From an uncultured Flavobacteriaceae bacterium (GTDB lineage: Bacteria > Bacteroidota > Bacteroidia > Flavobacteriales > Flavobacteriaceae): a DNA stretch of 64,000 nt. Location of the stretch: the NCBI GenBank assembly GCA_937944485.1, contig CALDYU010000022.1:1-64000 (forward strand), written 5' to 3'. The notes beneath the pieces are model-generated. The model searched no databases and had not been told where the DNA came from. It saw nothing but the letters and a program-made list of their open reading frames with translations. Shown here in pieces: positions 28,267-37,900 of the stretch; the stretch's first letter is position 1; each line of letters starts with the position of its first letter. Both the position numbers and the translations under genes were made by a program.

Positions 28267-28458
28267 TTAAAATATTAAGTAGTTCATCGATTTTTTTTAA
28301 CAACATGATGTATCTTGCAGCAACAAATTTATTGTGTTCATGAAAGAAAACTACCCTTTTCTAGATCACAACGCCTCTTTTCCATGCCATGTATGGCGAT
28401 GCAATAGCATTGCTAAAACGGCTATTTTCAATAAACCACAACATAATCACCAAATACT

Positions 28459-31400
28459 ATGAAAAAAAGTAAATTTCTTTCTATAAACTATTACGTAAGA
28501 TTACCAATACTATTAGTTTTTCTGGCACTGGCAAATACAATGAATGCTCAGGATACTGACAACGATAATATTATAGATGTTATTGAAAATGGATTCGCAA
28601 GTCCAGATGTTGATACAATATTAAATTTTCAAGATGCAGATAGTGATGATGATGGCATTTCAGATGCTACCGAATATGGTGTAGATGTATCGTCAGTAGA
28701 TTTTACGACTGATGGAGATAGTGATGGCATACCAGATGCCATGGACGCTTCTTCAGGAGGCACTGACACCAATGGCAATGGTATTATAGATAGTTTTGAG
28801 CCTATAGATACCGATGGAGATAGTGTCCCTGACTTTTTAGATTTAGATAGTGATAATGATGGTATATATGATGTTGTAGAAGCTGGTTTTGGAGCTTTCG
28901 ATTCCAATAATGACGGACGAATTTCTTCTAATGCAACTACAGATATGAATAACAATGGTCAAGTTGATGCAACAGAAGGTGCAACCCTACCGAATACAGT
29001 AGGTACTACTTCCCCAAATTACATTAACACCGACAGTGATGATGATGGATGCCCTGATGCCCTAGAGGCAGCTGGTATCTACGCACCAGGAAGTTTAGCA
29101 CCCAATGGAAGTTTTGGCACCATGGCCAATTCAGATGGTGTACCAGATGCTGCGCCAAACGGACAACAAACTACAGCTGCTGTTACTGATGACACCGATA
29201 ATGCAACTTGTGCTGCTTTTATTGACTCTGACAACGACGGCATAACTGATGGAGTTGATCTCGATGATGATAATGATGGAATTTTAGATTTTGAAGAATG
29301 TGGTTTTAATAGTACCATTTTAGGTCCTTTTACATCTGGGAACACCAGTTTTGATTTTACGGGAACAGGAGGTGTAGGCCCTGCAACATTAAATTCAATC
29401 ACACACGCGTCAATTACTTATTCAGATTTTGTAGTTCCTGATGCTTATGAAGAGAATTTTGCAACAACAAGTCAGTTTCACGTATATGAAGTGAATAACA
29501 ATGTTGATGGAAATACGGGAGGTACTGCAGGAAATAATATCTCGAATCCCACATGGAACTCCCTTATTCTACCCGCTTTTCAATCTAGTGATTTCAACTA
29601 TTTCCAAAAACAAGATGGTGGTATTGTTGTCGATGATTATTACACTCTTCAGTACAACACCCCAATTGTTATTACCGGTGATTCGTTTATCTTAATATCT
29701 GAGCGAGGTGGCAATAATAATACTACCATTGAAGCTTATGACGTTAATGGTACTTTTTTAGGCTCTCAAATTGTACTTATGGCGGGCTCCGCTAACTACT
29801 TATCAACAGGTATAACGGCTTCGAATAGCCAAGAAATTGAAATTGCAGTGTATGCCTTAACAGATTTGGGCGCTGTAGGTCAAGAAATTGCAAGTATTAG
29901 AATGATCTCAGCATCTTCAGGCGATGGCCCTGATGGTAAAGTATTTATTGTAGCGAACAATCCGGTATGTGCGGATACAGATGGAGATGGTATTCCAAAC
30001 AAATTTGATTTAGATAGTGATAATGATGGAATTACTGATGTTATTGAATCTGGAGGTACTGATGCAGATATGGACGGTAGAGCCGACGATGATGATGACA
30101 ATGCAAATAATGCAGGTAGTAATGGCGTACCTTCCTCAGCTGGAACAGGTACAGTTCCTCCAAATAGCGATGCCAACGCAAATGATCTTCCTGATTACTT
30201 AGATATTGATGCTGATGATGATGGAATTCCTGATAACATAGAAGGGCAATCAACTGCAGGTTATATAGCTCCAAGTGGTGTAGGCATGGGTATGACAGAC
30301 GCAAACATGAATGGTCTTGACGATAATTATGAAAATGGAGGACTCGTTGGTATAGACCCTGAAAATACCGACGGTACCGACCAACCTGATTATTTAGACC
30401 TTAATTCTGATAACGATGGTTTTGATGATATTGAAGAGAATGGAGATACTGACAATGTTATCTCTGGAGTTGATACCGATGGTGATGGTCTTGACGATGC
30501 ATTTGACGATAATGATGATTCAGGAATTACTGGTGCTACTGTTAATGATGGTATCAACCCTCCTGATGCCAGTAACTTAGGAGACATTGATAGTGATTTA
30601 GGATCTGGTGGTGATGTAGATTATCGAGATGCACTTAGCGTTGACTCTGATGGTGATGGCGTTCTAGATGATCAAGAGGCTATAGATGGCACAGATGCAA
30701 ATGACCCTTGCGATTTTGAAATTGCCAGTATCACAGAAACTCAGGGTGGCGATTGGTTAATCGCAGATTGTGATGGTGATGGGGTTACCAATCAGCAAGA
30801 GGTTACTGATGGTACGAATCCCGAAGACCCTTGTGACTTCGTTGAAGCGAGTATCACCTTGGCCTTATCAGGAGATTATCTCATAAGCGACTGTGACGGT
30901 GACGGTGTGAGCAATGGTACAGAAATAACTGATGGTACTGACCCTCTCGACCCTTGTGATTACAGTAGTTCCAGTGTAACTCTTACCCCATCTAACGCAT
31001 TTTTAAGCGCAGATTGTGACGGTGATGGTGTTACTAACGGTGACGAAATCAATACTGGTTCAGATCCTCTAGATCCATGTGATCCGACTCAAATGCCTCT
31101 TTATACTGGTTTTGATGCTTCTAATTCTATTTGGAGTTCAGCAGATTGCGATGGAGATCAAATAACGAACGGACAGGAGGTTACCGATGGAACAGACCCT
31201 TATGACCCTTGTAGCTCAATTGGTGGTACACCTCCAGCAGGTGCCAACTGTGATATAGAAATCGAAAGTGATCTGGTAAACCCTGGTTTAAATAACGGTA
31301 TATTTCAAATCAACAACATTGAAGTTTTTCCTGATAACAATGTGAAAATTTTCAATCGCTGGGGTGTTCTCGTTTTTGAAACCGAAGGTTATAACAATTC

Positions 31401-31548
31401 TTCTAGAGCTTTCCGTGGTATTTCGAATGGTCGTGCAACAGTAAAAGTTAATGAAGAGCTTCCTGTAGGTGTTTATTTTTACATTATTAATTATGTTAAA
31501 GAAGGTAACAATAGAACAAAATCAGGTTATTTGTACGTTAACAGATAG
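28459..31548 (+). CDS. T9SS type B adhesin with calcium-binding TSP3-like repeats (copy A)
   Basis: A 1029-residue, very acidic surface protein. The signal peptide covers about residues 1-30 (ending MNAQ). Many thrombospondin type-3-like repeats follow, of the form DxDxDGxxD (for example DSDNDGIYD and DSDDDGCPD), which bind calcium and stiffen the stalk. A folded module near residues 275-500 carries SERGGNNNTTIEAYD and DGPDGKVFIV. It is followed by five cysteine-containing repeats of the form DCDGDGVTNxQE-x-DGTxPxDPCD. The last 90 residues (from about 940) are a gliding-motility type C-terminal domain with NVKIFNRWGVLVFE and a GYLYVNR end, the type B signal for secretion by T9SS. The SprF-like gene 35 bp downstream is its likely partner. 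Confidence 0.9.
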   Translation: MKKSKFLSINYYVRLPILLVFLALANTMNAQDTDNDNIIDVIENGFASPDVDTILNFQDADSDDDGISDATEYGVDVSSVDFTTDGDSDGIPDAMDASSGGTDTNGNGIIDSFEPIDTDGDSVPDFLDLDSDNDGIYDVVEAGFGAFDSNNDGRISSNATTDMNNNGQVDATEGATLPNTVGTTSPNYINTDSDDDGCPDALEAAGIYAPGSLAPNGSFGTMANSDGVPDAAPNGQQTTAAVTDDTDNATCAAFIDSDNDGITDGVDLDDDNDGILDFEECGFNSTILGPFTSGNTSFDFTGTGGVGPATLNSITHASITYSDFVVPDAYEENFATTSQFHVYEVNNNVDGNTGGTAGNNISNPTWNSLILPAFQSSDFNYFQKQDGGIVVDDYYTLQYNTPIVITGDSFILISERGGNNNTTIEAYDVNGTFLGSQIVLMAGSANYLSTGITASNSQEIEIAVYALTDLGAVGQEIASIRMISASSGDGPDGKVFIVANNPVCADTDGDGIPNKFDLDSDNDGITDVIESGGTDADMDGRADDDDDNANNAGSNGVPSSAGTGTVPPNSDANANDLPDYLDIDADDDGIPDNIEGQSTAGYIAPSGVGMGMTDANMNGLDDNYENGGLVGIDPENTDGTDQPDYLDLNSDNDGFDDIEENGDTDNVISGVDTDGDGLDDAFDDNDDSGITGATVNDGINPPDASNLGDIDSDLGSGGDVDYRDALSVDSDGDGVLDDQEAIDGTDANDPCDFEIASITETQGGDWLIADCDGDGVTNQQEVTDGTNPEDPCDFVEASITLALSGDYLISDCDGDGVSNGTEITDGTDPLDPCDYSSSSVTLTPSNAFLSADCDGDGVTNGDEINTGSDPLDPCDPTQMPLYTGFDASNSIWSSADCDGDQITNGQEVTDGTDPYDPCSSIGGTPPAGANCDIEIESDLVNPGLNNGIFQINNIEVFPDNNVKIFNRWGVLVFETEGYNNSSRAFRGISNGRATVKVNEELPVGVYFYIINYVKEGNNRTKSGYLYVNR

Positions 31549-31583
31549 AATTTCCCCGAACCATTAAAAGCAAAACAAAAATT

Positions 31584-32513
31584 ATGAAAAAAATAATATT
31601 CACAATAGCACTTCTTTCAGTCTCGGTCTGGGGCTTAAAAGCACAACAAGATGCACAATACACCCAATACATGTACAATACCTTGGCAGTTAACCCTGCT
31701 TACGCTGGGTCTAGAGGGGTTTTGAGTGTAAATGCACTTCATCGATCGCAATGGGTTGGTCTTGATGGCGCGCCTACTACTCAAACTATTAATGTCAATT
31801 CTCCGGTAGGAAAGAGAATTGGTTTAGGGCTTTCAATTGTGAATGATCGCATTGGTAACGGCACCAATCAAGACACTTATTTTGATGTGGTTTTTTCGTA
31901 TACCGTTCCTACCTCTGAAACCGGGAAGTTGTCATTTGGTTTAAAGGCGGGTGGACATGACTTAAATCTAGATTTTACGCAATTGCAAAACTATAATAAT
32001 GAAGCTTCGACCTTAGGACTGAGTAATATAGATAAGCAATTTTCGCCGAATTTTGGTGCTGGCATATATTATCATACCGAACAATTTTATGCCGGACTTT
32101 CTGTTCCGAATTTTCTGAAAACAGAACATTTTGAAACCTCAAGTATTAGTTTGGCGCAAGAACGTATTAATTTATACTTTATAACAGGTTACATTTTTGA
32201 TCTTAACCCAAATTTAAAATTTAAACCTGCTGCATTGGTTAAAGCAGTTAATGGAGCACCATTACAAGTAGATCTTTCTGCTAACTTTATGATCAATAAT
32301 AAATTTACACTGGGAGCCGCTTACAGGTGGGATGCCGCTTTTAGTGGCTTATTCGGTTTTCAAATTACAGATCAATTCATGCTAGGCTTAGCCTATGACC
32401 GTGAAACCACAGAATTAGGAAATACCGCCTTCAACGATGGTTCATTTGAAGTATTACTTCGTTATGAGTTACGTACGAAATACAAAAAAGTTATTGCACC
32501 AAGATTCTTTTAA
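31584..32513 (+). CDS. PorP/SprF family T9SS membrane protein (copy A)
   Basis: A 309-residue outer-membrane beta-barrel with a 20-residue signal peptide. The start of the mature chain, QQDAQYTQYMYNTLAVNPA, followed by YAGSRG and HRSQWVGLDGAP, is the family signature. In Flavobacterium johnsoniae, SprF is needed to deliver the type B adhesin SprB, and related proteins pair with the neighbouring type B cargo. Position directly after the adhesin and 11 bp before an OmpA-type gene fits that role. It is nearly identical in sequence order to the copy at 42100. Confidence 0.92.
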   Translation: MKKIIFTIALLSVSVWGLKAQQDAQYTQYMYNTLAVNPAYAGSRGVLSVNALHRSQWVGLDGAPTTQTINVNSPVGKRIGLGLSIVNDRIGNGTNQDTYFDVVFSYTVPTSETGKLSFGLKAGGHDLNLDFTQLQNYNNEASTLGLSNIDKQFSPNFGAGIYYHTEQFYAGLSVPNFLKTEHFETSSISLAQERINLYFITGYIFDLNPNLKFKPAALVKAVNGAPLQVDLSANFMINNKFTLGAAYRWDAAFSGLFGFQITDQFMLGLAYDRETTELGNTAFNDGSFEVLLRYELRTKYKKVIAPRFF

Positions 32514-32524
32514 TAAATACAATT

Positions 32525-34468
32525 ATGAAATACAATTTAACCCTATTACTATTAGGAGCTCTTTTGACTTGTGCCCAAACGCAAAGCCAAGATAAAAAAA
32601 CAGTAAAAGCACAAAAAGATTTTGACAATCGTTCGTATGCTATTGCTATTGATAGTTATGAAAATCTAGTAGACAAAGGGTATTCCGAAGAACAGATATA
32701 TAAAAATCTAGGTGATTCTCATTATCAAAATGCAAATTATAAAGACGCTGCGGGTTGGTATGAAAAATTGGTAAACCTTGATGGGGCTTCATTTGATGCT
32801 AATTATTTATATCGCTATGCTCAGTCTTTAAAATCAACCAAGGATTATAAAGCTTCTGGTGAATGGATGCAAAAATATCGTTCTGCTAAAAATGCCGATA
32901 TACGTGCTCAAAAAATTGCTGCAAATCCTGATTATCTCGAAGAAATTGAAAAATTATCGGGTAGATACGATGTTAATGGCATATCAGTGAACTCTTCGAC
33001 TTCGGACTTTGCTCCAGCATTTAAAGGAGATGAATTGGTTTTTTCTACAGCTAGAGATAGTGGCATTGTTACGCGTTTCGTTCATACGTGGAATAATAAG
33101 CCCTTTACAAATTTATATGTTGCAGCGGATAAAGGTGACGGAAGTTTTGGAGAACCGCACAAACTATCCTCTTTAAATAAAAAAACACATGAAACATCGG
33201 CGGTTTTTACCAAAGATGGTTCAACCGTATATTTCACCAGAAATAATTCGGATAATGGAAAATTCGCAAGAGATGATGAAGGAATTAGTCGTTTAAAAAT
33301 ATATCGAGCAAATTTAAAAGACGGGGAATGGACAAATATTACGGAATTACCTTTTAATGGTGATGATTATTCAGCTGCACATCCCGCTTTGAGTCCTGAT
33401 GAACGCAAATTGTACTTTGCTTCCGATATGGCAGGCACACGAGGTGAATCAGATATTTTCGTGGTTAACCTAAATGAAGATGGGAGTATAAGTGCTCCAG
33501 AAAATTTAGGTAACACTATAAATACCGAAGCCCGTGAAACTTTTCCTTTTGTTAGTGCTTCTAACGTTTTATACTTTGCCTCTGATGGGCATCCTGGTTT
33601 AGGAGGTTTAGATATTTTCGCAACGAGTATTGAAGACATGGACAATCTGTATATTGTTAATGCGGGCAAACCAGTTAATACAGAACAAGATGATTTTGCT
33701 TTTATCATTAATGAAGAAACTAGCAAAGGTTTTTTCTCTTCGAATAGAGATGGAGGGCAAGGTGGTGATGATATTTATAGCTTTATAGAGAATGAACCCA
33801 TCGATGTTATTTGCAATACCACTATTACTGGTATTGTAAAGGATAAAAAAGATGGCTCTCCTTTGGCGAATGCCCTAGTAACATTAGTAAATTCGTCTGG
33901 AGACACTTTAGCAGAAACAACTTCTTCAGGTGATGGATCTTTCACCTTGGAAGGAGACTGTAGAGATGGAGATTATAAATTAAAAGGAATTAGTAAAGGA
34001 TATAACGCTGCAGAAACAAACTTTAGCGTCGCAAATGCAGCTGATAGTAACGGACTTGAAATATTACTAGTCAAAGAAATACCAGAAGCACCAATAGGCA
34101 CTGATCTCGCTAAATTCTTAAATATTGAACCCGTATATTTTGACTATGATAAATGGTTTATTCGAGAAGACGCTAAAGTAAGTTTAGAAAAAATACTAGC
34201 ATATATAAAAGAATACCCAGATACTAAGATTCAAATTGGCTCTCATACTGATGCAAGAGCATCGAAAGGATACAACTTACGTCTTTCAGATAAGCGCGCC
34301 AATGCGACGATGGAATACCTTATAGATAATGGAGTTCCACAAGACCACTTGAAGGCACTCGGATTTGGTGAAACTATGATTACTAATGAATGTATTGATA
34401 ATGTGAAGTGTCCAGAACACAAACATCAAAAAAATAGAAGATCTGAGTTCATTATTATCGAACAATAG
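32525..34468 (+). CDS. OmpA family protein with TPR and PD40 repeats (copy A)
   Basis: A 647-residue periplasmic or outer-membrane protein. After the signal peptide it has TPR-like helices (about 25-140), then WD40-like PD40 beta-propeller blades, for example PDERKLYFASDMAGTRGESD and YFASDGHPGLGGLDIFA. A carboxypeptidase-regulatory type beta-sandwich follows (about 435-515, TGIVKDKKDGSPLANA). The C-terminal OmpA domain has HTDARASKGYNLRLSDKRA, which binds peptidoglycan. Proteins of this build (PorE-like) are linked to T9SS outer-membrane assemblies. As the last gene of the operon, it probably anchors the adhesin-SprF pair to the cell wall. Confidence 0.9.
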   Translation: MKYNLTLLLLGALLTCAQTQSQDKKTVKAQKDFDNRSYAIAIDSYENLVDKGYSEEQIYKNLGDSHYQNANYKDAAGWYEKLVNLDGASFDANYLYRYAQSLKSTKDYKASGEWMQKYRSAKNADIRAQKIAANPDYLEEIEKLSGRYDVNGISVNSSTSDFAPAFKGDELVFSTARDSGIVTRFVHTWNNKPFTNLYVAADKGDGSFGEPHKLSSLNKKTHETSAVFTKDGSTVYFTRNNSDNGKFARDDEGISRLKIYRANLKDGEWTNITELPFNGDDYSAAHPALSPDERKLYFASDMAGTRGESDIFVVNLNEDGSISAPENLGNTINTEARETFPFVSASNVLYFASDGHPGLGGLDIFATSIEDMDNLYIVNAGKPVNTEQDDFAFIINEETSKGFFSSNRDGGQGGDDIYSFIENEPIDVICNTTITGIVKDKKDGSPLANALVTLVNSSGDTLAETTSSGDGSFTLEGDCRDGDYKLKGISKGYNAAETNFSVANAADSNGLEILLVKEIPEAPIGTDLAKFLNIEPVYFDYDKWFIREDAKVSLEKILAYIKEYPDTKIQIGSHTDARASKGYNLRLSDKRANATMEYLIDNGVPQDHLKALGFGETMITNECIDNVKCPEHKHQKNRRSEFIIIEQ

Positions 34469-34490
34469 AATAGTCAAGCTAATAATTTTT

Positions 34491-34523
34491 AAAAAAGGCC
34501 ATTCTTATTGAATGGCCTTTTTT
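34491..34523 (+). terminator. Rho-independent terminator of adhesin operon A
   Basis: AAAAAAGGCCATTC pairs with GAATGGCCTTTTTT around the loop TTATT, 22 bp after the OmpA-family stop. The stem also works on the other strand, but no gene needs it there. Confidence 0.9.
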
Positions 34524-34747
34524 ATTTTATCCCTATACAATGAAACGTAAGCCTCAACGTATAAAAACACCGCTCAAATGGATAATTATGGAGGATACTT
34601 ATTTTAGAACAAGGGTGCATAAAAATGAAATAGTTCTAAATAATATGTGATTGAACTAATGCTACTCATTTTGATAATATCAACTGCTATATAAAACTTA
34701 TAAAATATTATTAATCAGTGTTTTAAAAAAAATCAAAATTATTAATC

Positions 34748-34794
34748 TGTAAGAATTGTAAGAATACTGTAGGATTATAAAATTTTGTAAGAAA
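34748..34794 (+). promoter_or_regulatory. Four TGTAAGAAT-like direct repeats, putative activator site
   Basis: TGTAAGAAT occurs at 34748 and 34757, the variant TGTAGGATT at 34768 and TGTAAGAAA at 34786. Steps are 9, 11 and 18 bp. The last copy ends about 89 bp before the -7 box, nearly the same distance as in operon A. Confidence 0.5.
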
Positions 34795-34883
34795 AAAAAT
34801 AGTTCCCTTTCCTAAACGCTTATTTCATCGATAAACTTCAAGACAGCCGCAACATTCTTTTCTTTATTTACCTCCCCTCAATA

Positions 34884-34891
34884 TACTTTTG
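34884..34891 (+). promoter_or_regulatory. Candidate -7 box for adhesin operon B
   Basis: TACTTTTG matches TAnnTTTG, 93 bases before the ATG at 34985. As in operon A, no -33 element is found at the usual spacing. Confidence 0.4.
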
Positions 34892-34984
34892 TTCAAGATT
34901 AATGTAGCCTTCAACATTTTTCATTTAGTAATAATTAATTAACCGGGTATTTACCTATAAACACTGATCTAAGTTCCCCCCATT

Positions 34985-37900
34985 ATGAAGAAATTAAAAT
35001 TGTACGCCGCTAAAGGGCATAGTAAAACTATGGCCCTATTAAACAATGTAGGCATTAAACAAATGTGTCTTTTCGATCTTTCCCGCGCTAGGGTTTTAAA
35101 GAAATTTGAAACATTAAACAACACCCAAGCAAAACAGTATTTCGCGTTATTTCTTTTTGCTTTATTTAGTAATTTGAGTTTACATGCTCAGACAACGCCT
35201 ACAGATATCGACTTTAACCCAAACGATAGTGATTGCTCACCTGATAGTTGGAGTCGTTTTGTTAGACCAGAACTCTTATCTGATGATAATTCTACAGGAA
35301 CTAGAATAAGATCCTGGGAAGCAAGAGCAATAGGAGGAGCCAATTATGTTGAATCAATAATAACCTATACCGGAGAAGGAGGCGTATCTATAGATGCCAA
35401 TAATGGAAACTTCCAATTTTCTGGTCAAGGTACTGGTATTACAACTATGCAATACGAATTTGACGTTACCTTGTCAAATCCTTACATAGTCTTATCTAAT
35501 GTTGATAGATCTACAAATCCTACAGTAATTTGTGTTACCGATACTAATGGGAATCCTTTAGCTATTCGAAGTGCTGGAAATCCGGTAACAGCAGAGGTTA
35601 CAGGAAATTGTATCCAACGCCTTACTGGCTCACAAGGGAGTCTATATGTTCAAATATTAGGAAGTGTAGATGGTTTTATGGTAGAGGCTAACATAGGAAA
35701 CAACAGTGACACTTATGGGATGTATATAGGTACTTGTATCAATGAGTACATCCCACCAACATTAGTTGGTTGCCCAGATGATATACCTAGAACTTTAATC
35801 AATACAAGACTCGGTCCAGATAGTCCAGCTGGGAATAGAGTAATTATTACCAATCGTGGTGTTCCAGATCCTTTTGATGAGAATTCTGGAGTACAACTTT
35901 CTGCAGAATATATTGGAGCTTCTGGTACATCTAGTATTATAAGCGTTCCAAATGCTGGAAGTTGGGGAGCTAGTACAGGAGGAGGCGAGACAGACCATGT
36001 CGTCTTTACTTACAATGGCCCTGTAGCTAATCCTATTTTCGATTTTAATCAAGATTCATTTGACCGATATTTAGAAGCCTGTTTTACAGATTCTGATGGA
36101 AACCCTATTGAGGTTACTATTGTTGATGGGAACTCTGTATCTAATATTGTCGGAAACGCAACGAGACCTACATTAGGTAGAACTACAAATTGTGTTACAG
36201 CACCTTTATTTGTTGGGGGTGAGGCACGTATTCAACTAACGGGTATACATACCACATTTAATATGTATGTTACCAACACAAGAGCTTCAGGAACAAAAAG
36301 TTGGGGATTTACAACACAAGCTTGTAATTCTGCAAACCCAAACGACACTACAGATACAGATGGAGACGGTGTTGCAGATGTCTTGGATCTTAATCCAAAT
36401 AATCCAACGGCAGCAGATGATATGGCTGACGTTACAGTTGGGCAACCTGCAGTAATTGATATACTAGCTAATGATGATTATTTAGCCAATGATAGCCCAT
36501 ATAATCAAGGTACCACTGCGATTACCAATACAGGTAATGGCACTGCGGGTGGTGCAATATCATTTGATCCAGTTACTGGAGAATTAACGTATACACCACT
36601 TCCATCAGAAGCTGGTAGTTCGGTTACTATTGAATATCAGGTTTGTAATACAGACCCAAATCCTGACGCATGTACAACGGCAACTGTTACGGTTAATGCA
36701 GAAGCTGTGGTGGATACAGATATGGATGGCAATCCAGATAATACAGACCCTAATCCAAATGCCCCAACAGCAACAGACGATACAGGAATGACGGATTCCA
36801 GTACGCCGGCAACTATAGCTATTTTGGATAATGATGATTATTTACCTAATAATGATTCCAATAATACTGGTAATACAATTATTAATGGTGTAAGTAATTC
36901 AGGAAATGGCACGGCCGTATATGATCCTAACACAGGTGAAGTAACCTACACACCAGGTTCTGGTGATGAGGGCGCTACGGTTACCTTGGTTTATGAAGTA
37001 TGTAATGATGTAAACAATGATAGCCCGGGCACTGTGACAGATGATGTTTGTACACAAGCTACCGTAACAGTAACTATTGCAAGTAGTCCTGGTCCAGATT
37101 TTGATGGCGACGGAGTGCCTGATGAAACAGATTTAGACGATGATAATGATGGTATTTTAGATACAGACGAGTGTTCTACATTTGGTTCAATTGGCGATAA
37201 TTTAGTTCCCAATGGAGATTTTGAAACAGGTGATATTACTGGTTTTACAACTAACTTAACAACCCCACCAGGAGGTGTTGGCACCTATGCAGTTTCCACA
37301 GACTCAGGTGTTTTTCCTTGGGGTAATGGTGTAACCGATAATAATGGTGTTCCAAATAACACGGATCAATTTATTTACTTATGTGATGCAAATGACGGTC
37401 CCGCAACTCCTGACCTGTTGTTACAAACAAGTATAAATGTACCTACTACAGGTGCTTATCGCATAAGCATATGGACTGCTCAAATGACAGGTTCTTCTGT
37501 AACAAACCCACCAGAGTTACAATTTAATTTTGGTGGTACAGACTATCCTTTTTCACCTGCAACTTTAGCATTGCAAAGCAGTGTTCCAGTTCAAAATTGG
37601 GTTGAATTAACCGTAGATGTTAATCTTACAGCAGGAACTACTGTAATGCAACTTTTAAATCTAAACCCATCATCAGGTTCGGGTAATAATTTTGCCTTAG
37701 ATGATGTTTCATTAAGATTAATAGGTTGTACAACAGATACTGATGGTGATAATATTCCCGATAGTTTCGACACCGATTCTGACAATGACGGCTGCCCAGA
37801 TGCCATTGAAGGAGCAGGCGCATTTACGACAGCCGATTTAACAGCAGACGATAATTTGGCAAATATGCCAGCCGATGTTGATACCGATGGTGTTCCGAAT

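Larger units (their letters stand above)
28051..28458 (+). other. 408 bp regulatory region before adhesin operon A
   Basis: An AT-rich gap holding two TGTAAGAAT repeats (28146-28173), a -7 box (28259-28266) and a small hairpin GCAAT-AGC-ATTGC at 28401-28413. A 40-codon frame (28340-28462) also overlaps the adhesin start. Otherwise I see nothing in it. The long leader of about 190 bases between the -7 box and the ATG could carry post-transcriptional control. Confidence 0.5.
34469..34984 (+). other. 516 bp regulatory region before adhesin operon B
   Basis: Besides the terminator of operon A it holds four TGTAAGAAT-like repeats (34748-34794) and a -7 box (34884-34891). The rest is AT-rich, and no convincing gene was seen; a 36-codon frame at 34540-34650 has no support. 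Confidence 0.5.

Noticed and set aside
28629-30304. Several reverse-strand open frames inside adhesin A
   Set aside because: They mirror the same repeat codons and have no start signals or matches; the forward gene explains the DNA.
34540-34650. A 36-codon frame after the operon A terminator
   Set aside because: No conservation clue, no signal, and AT-rich DNA where such frames are expected by chance.
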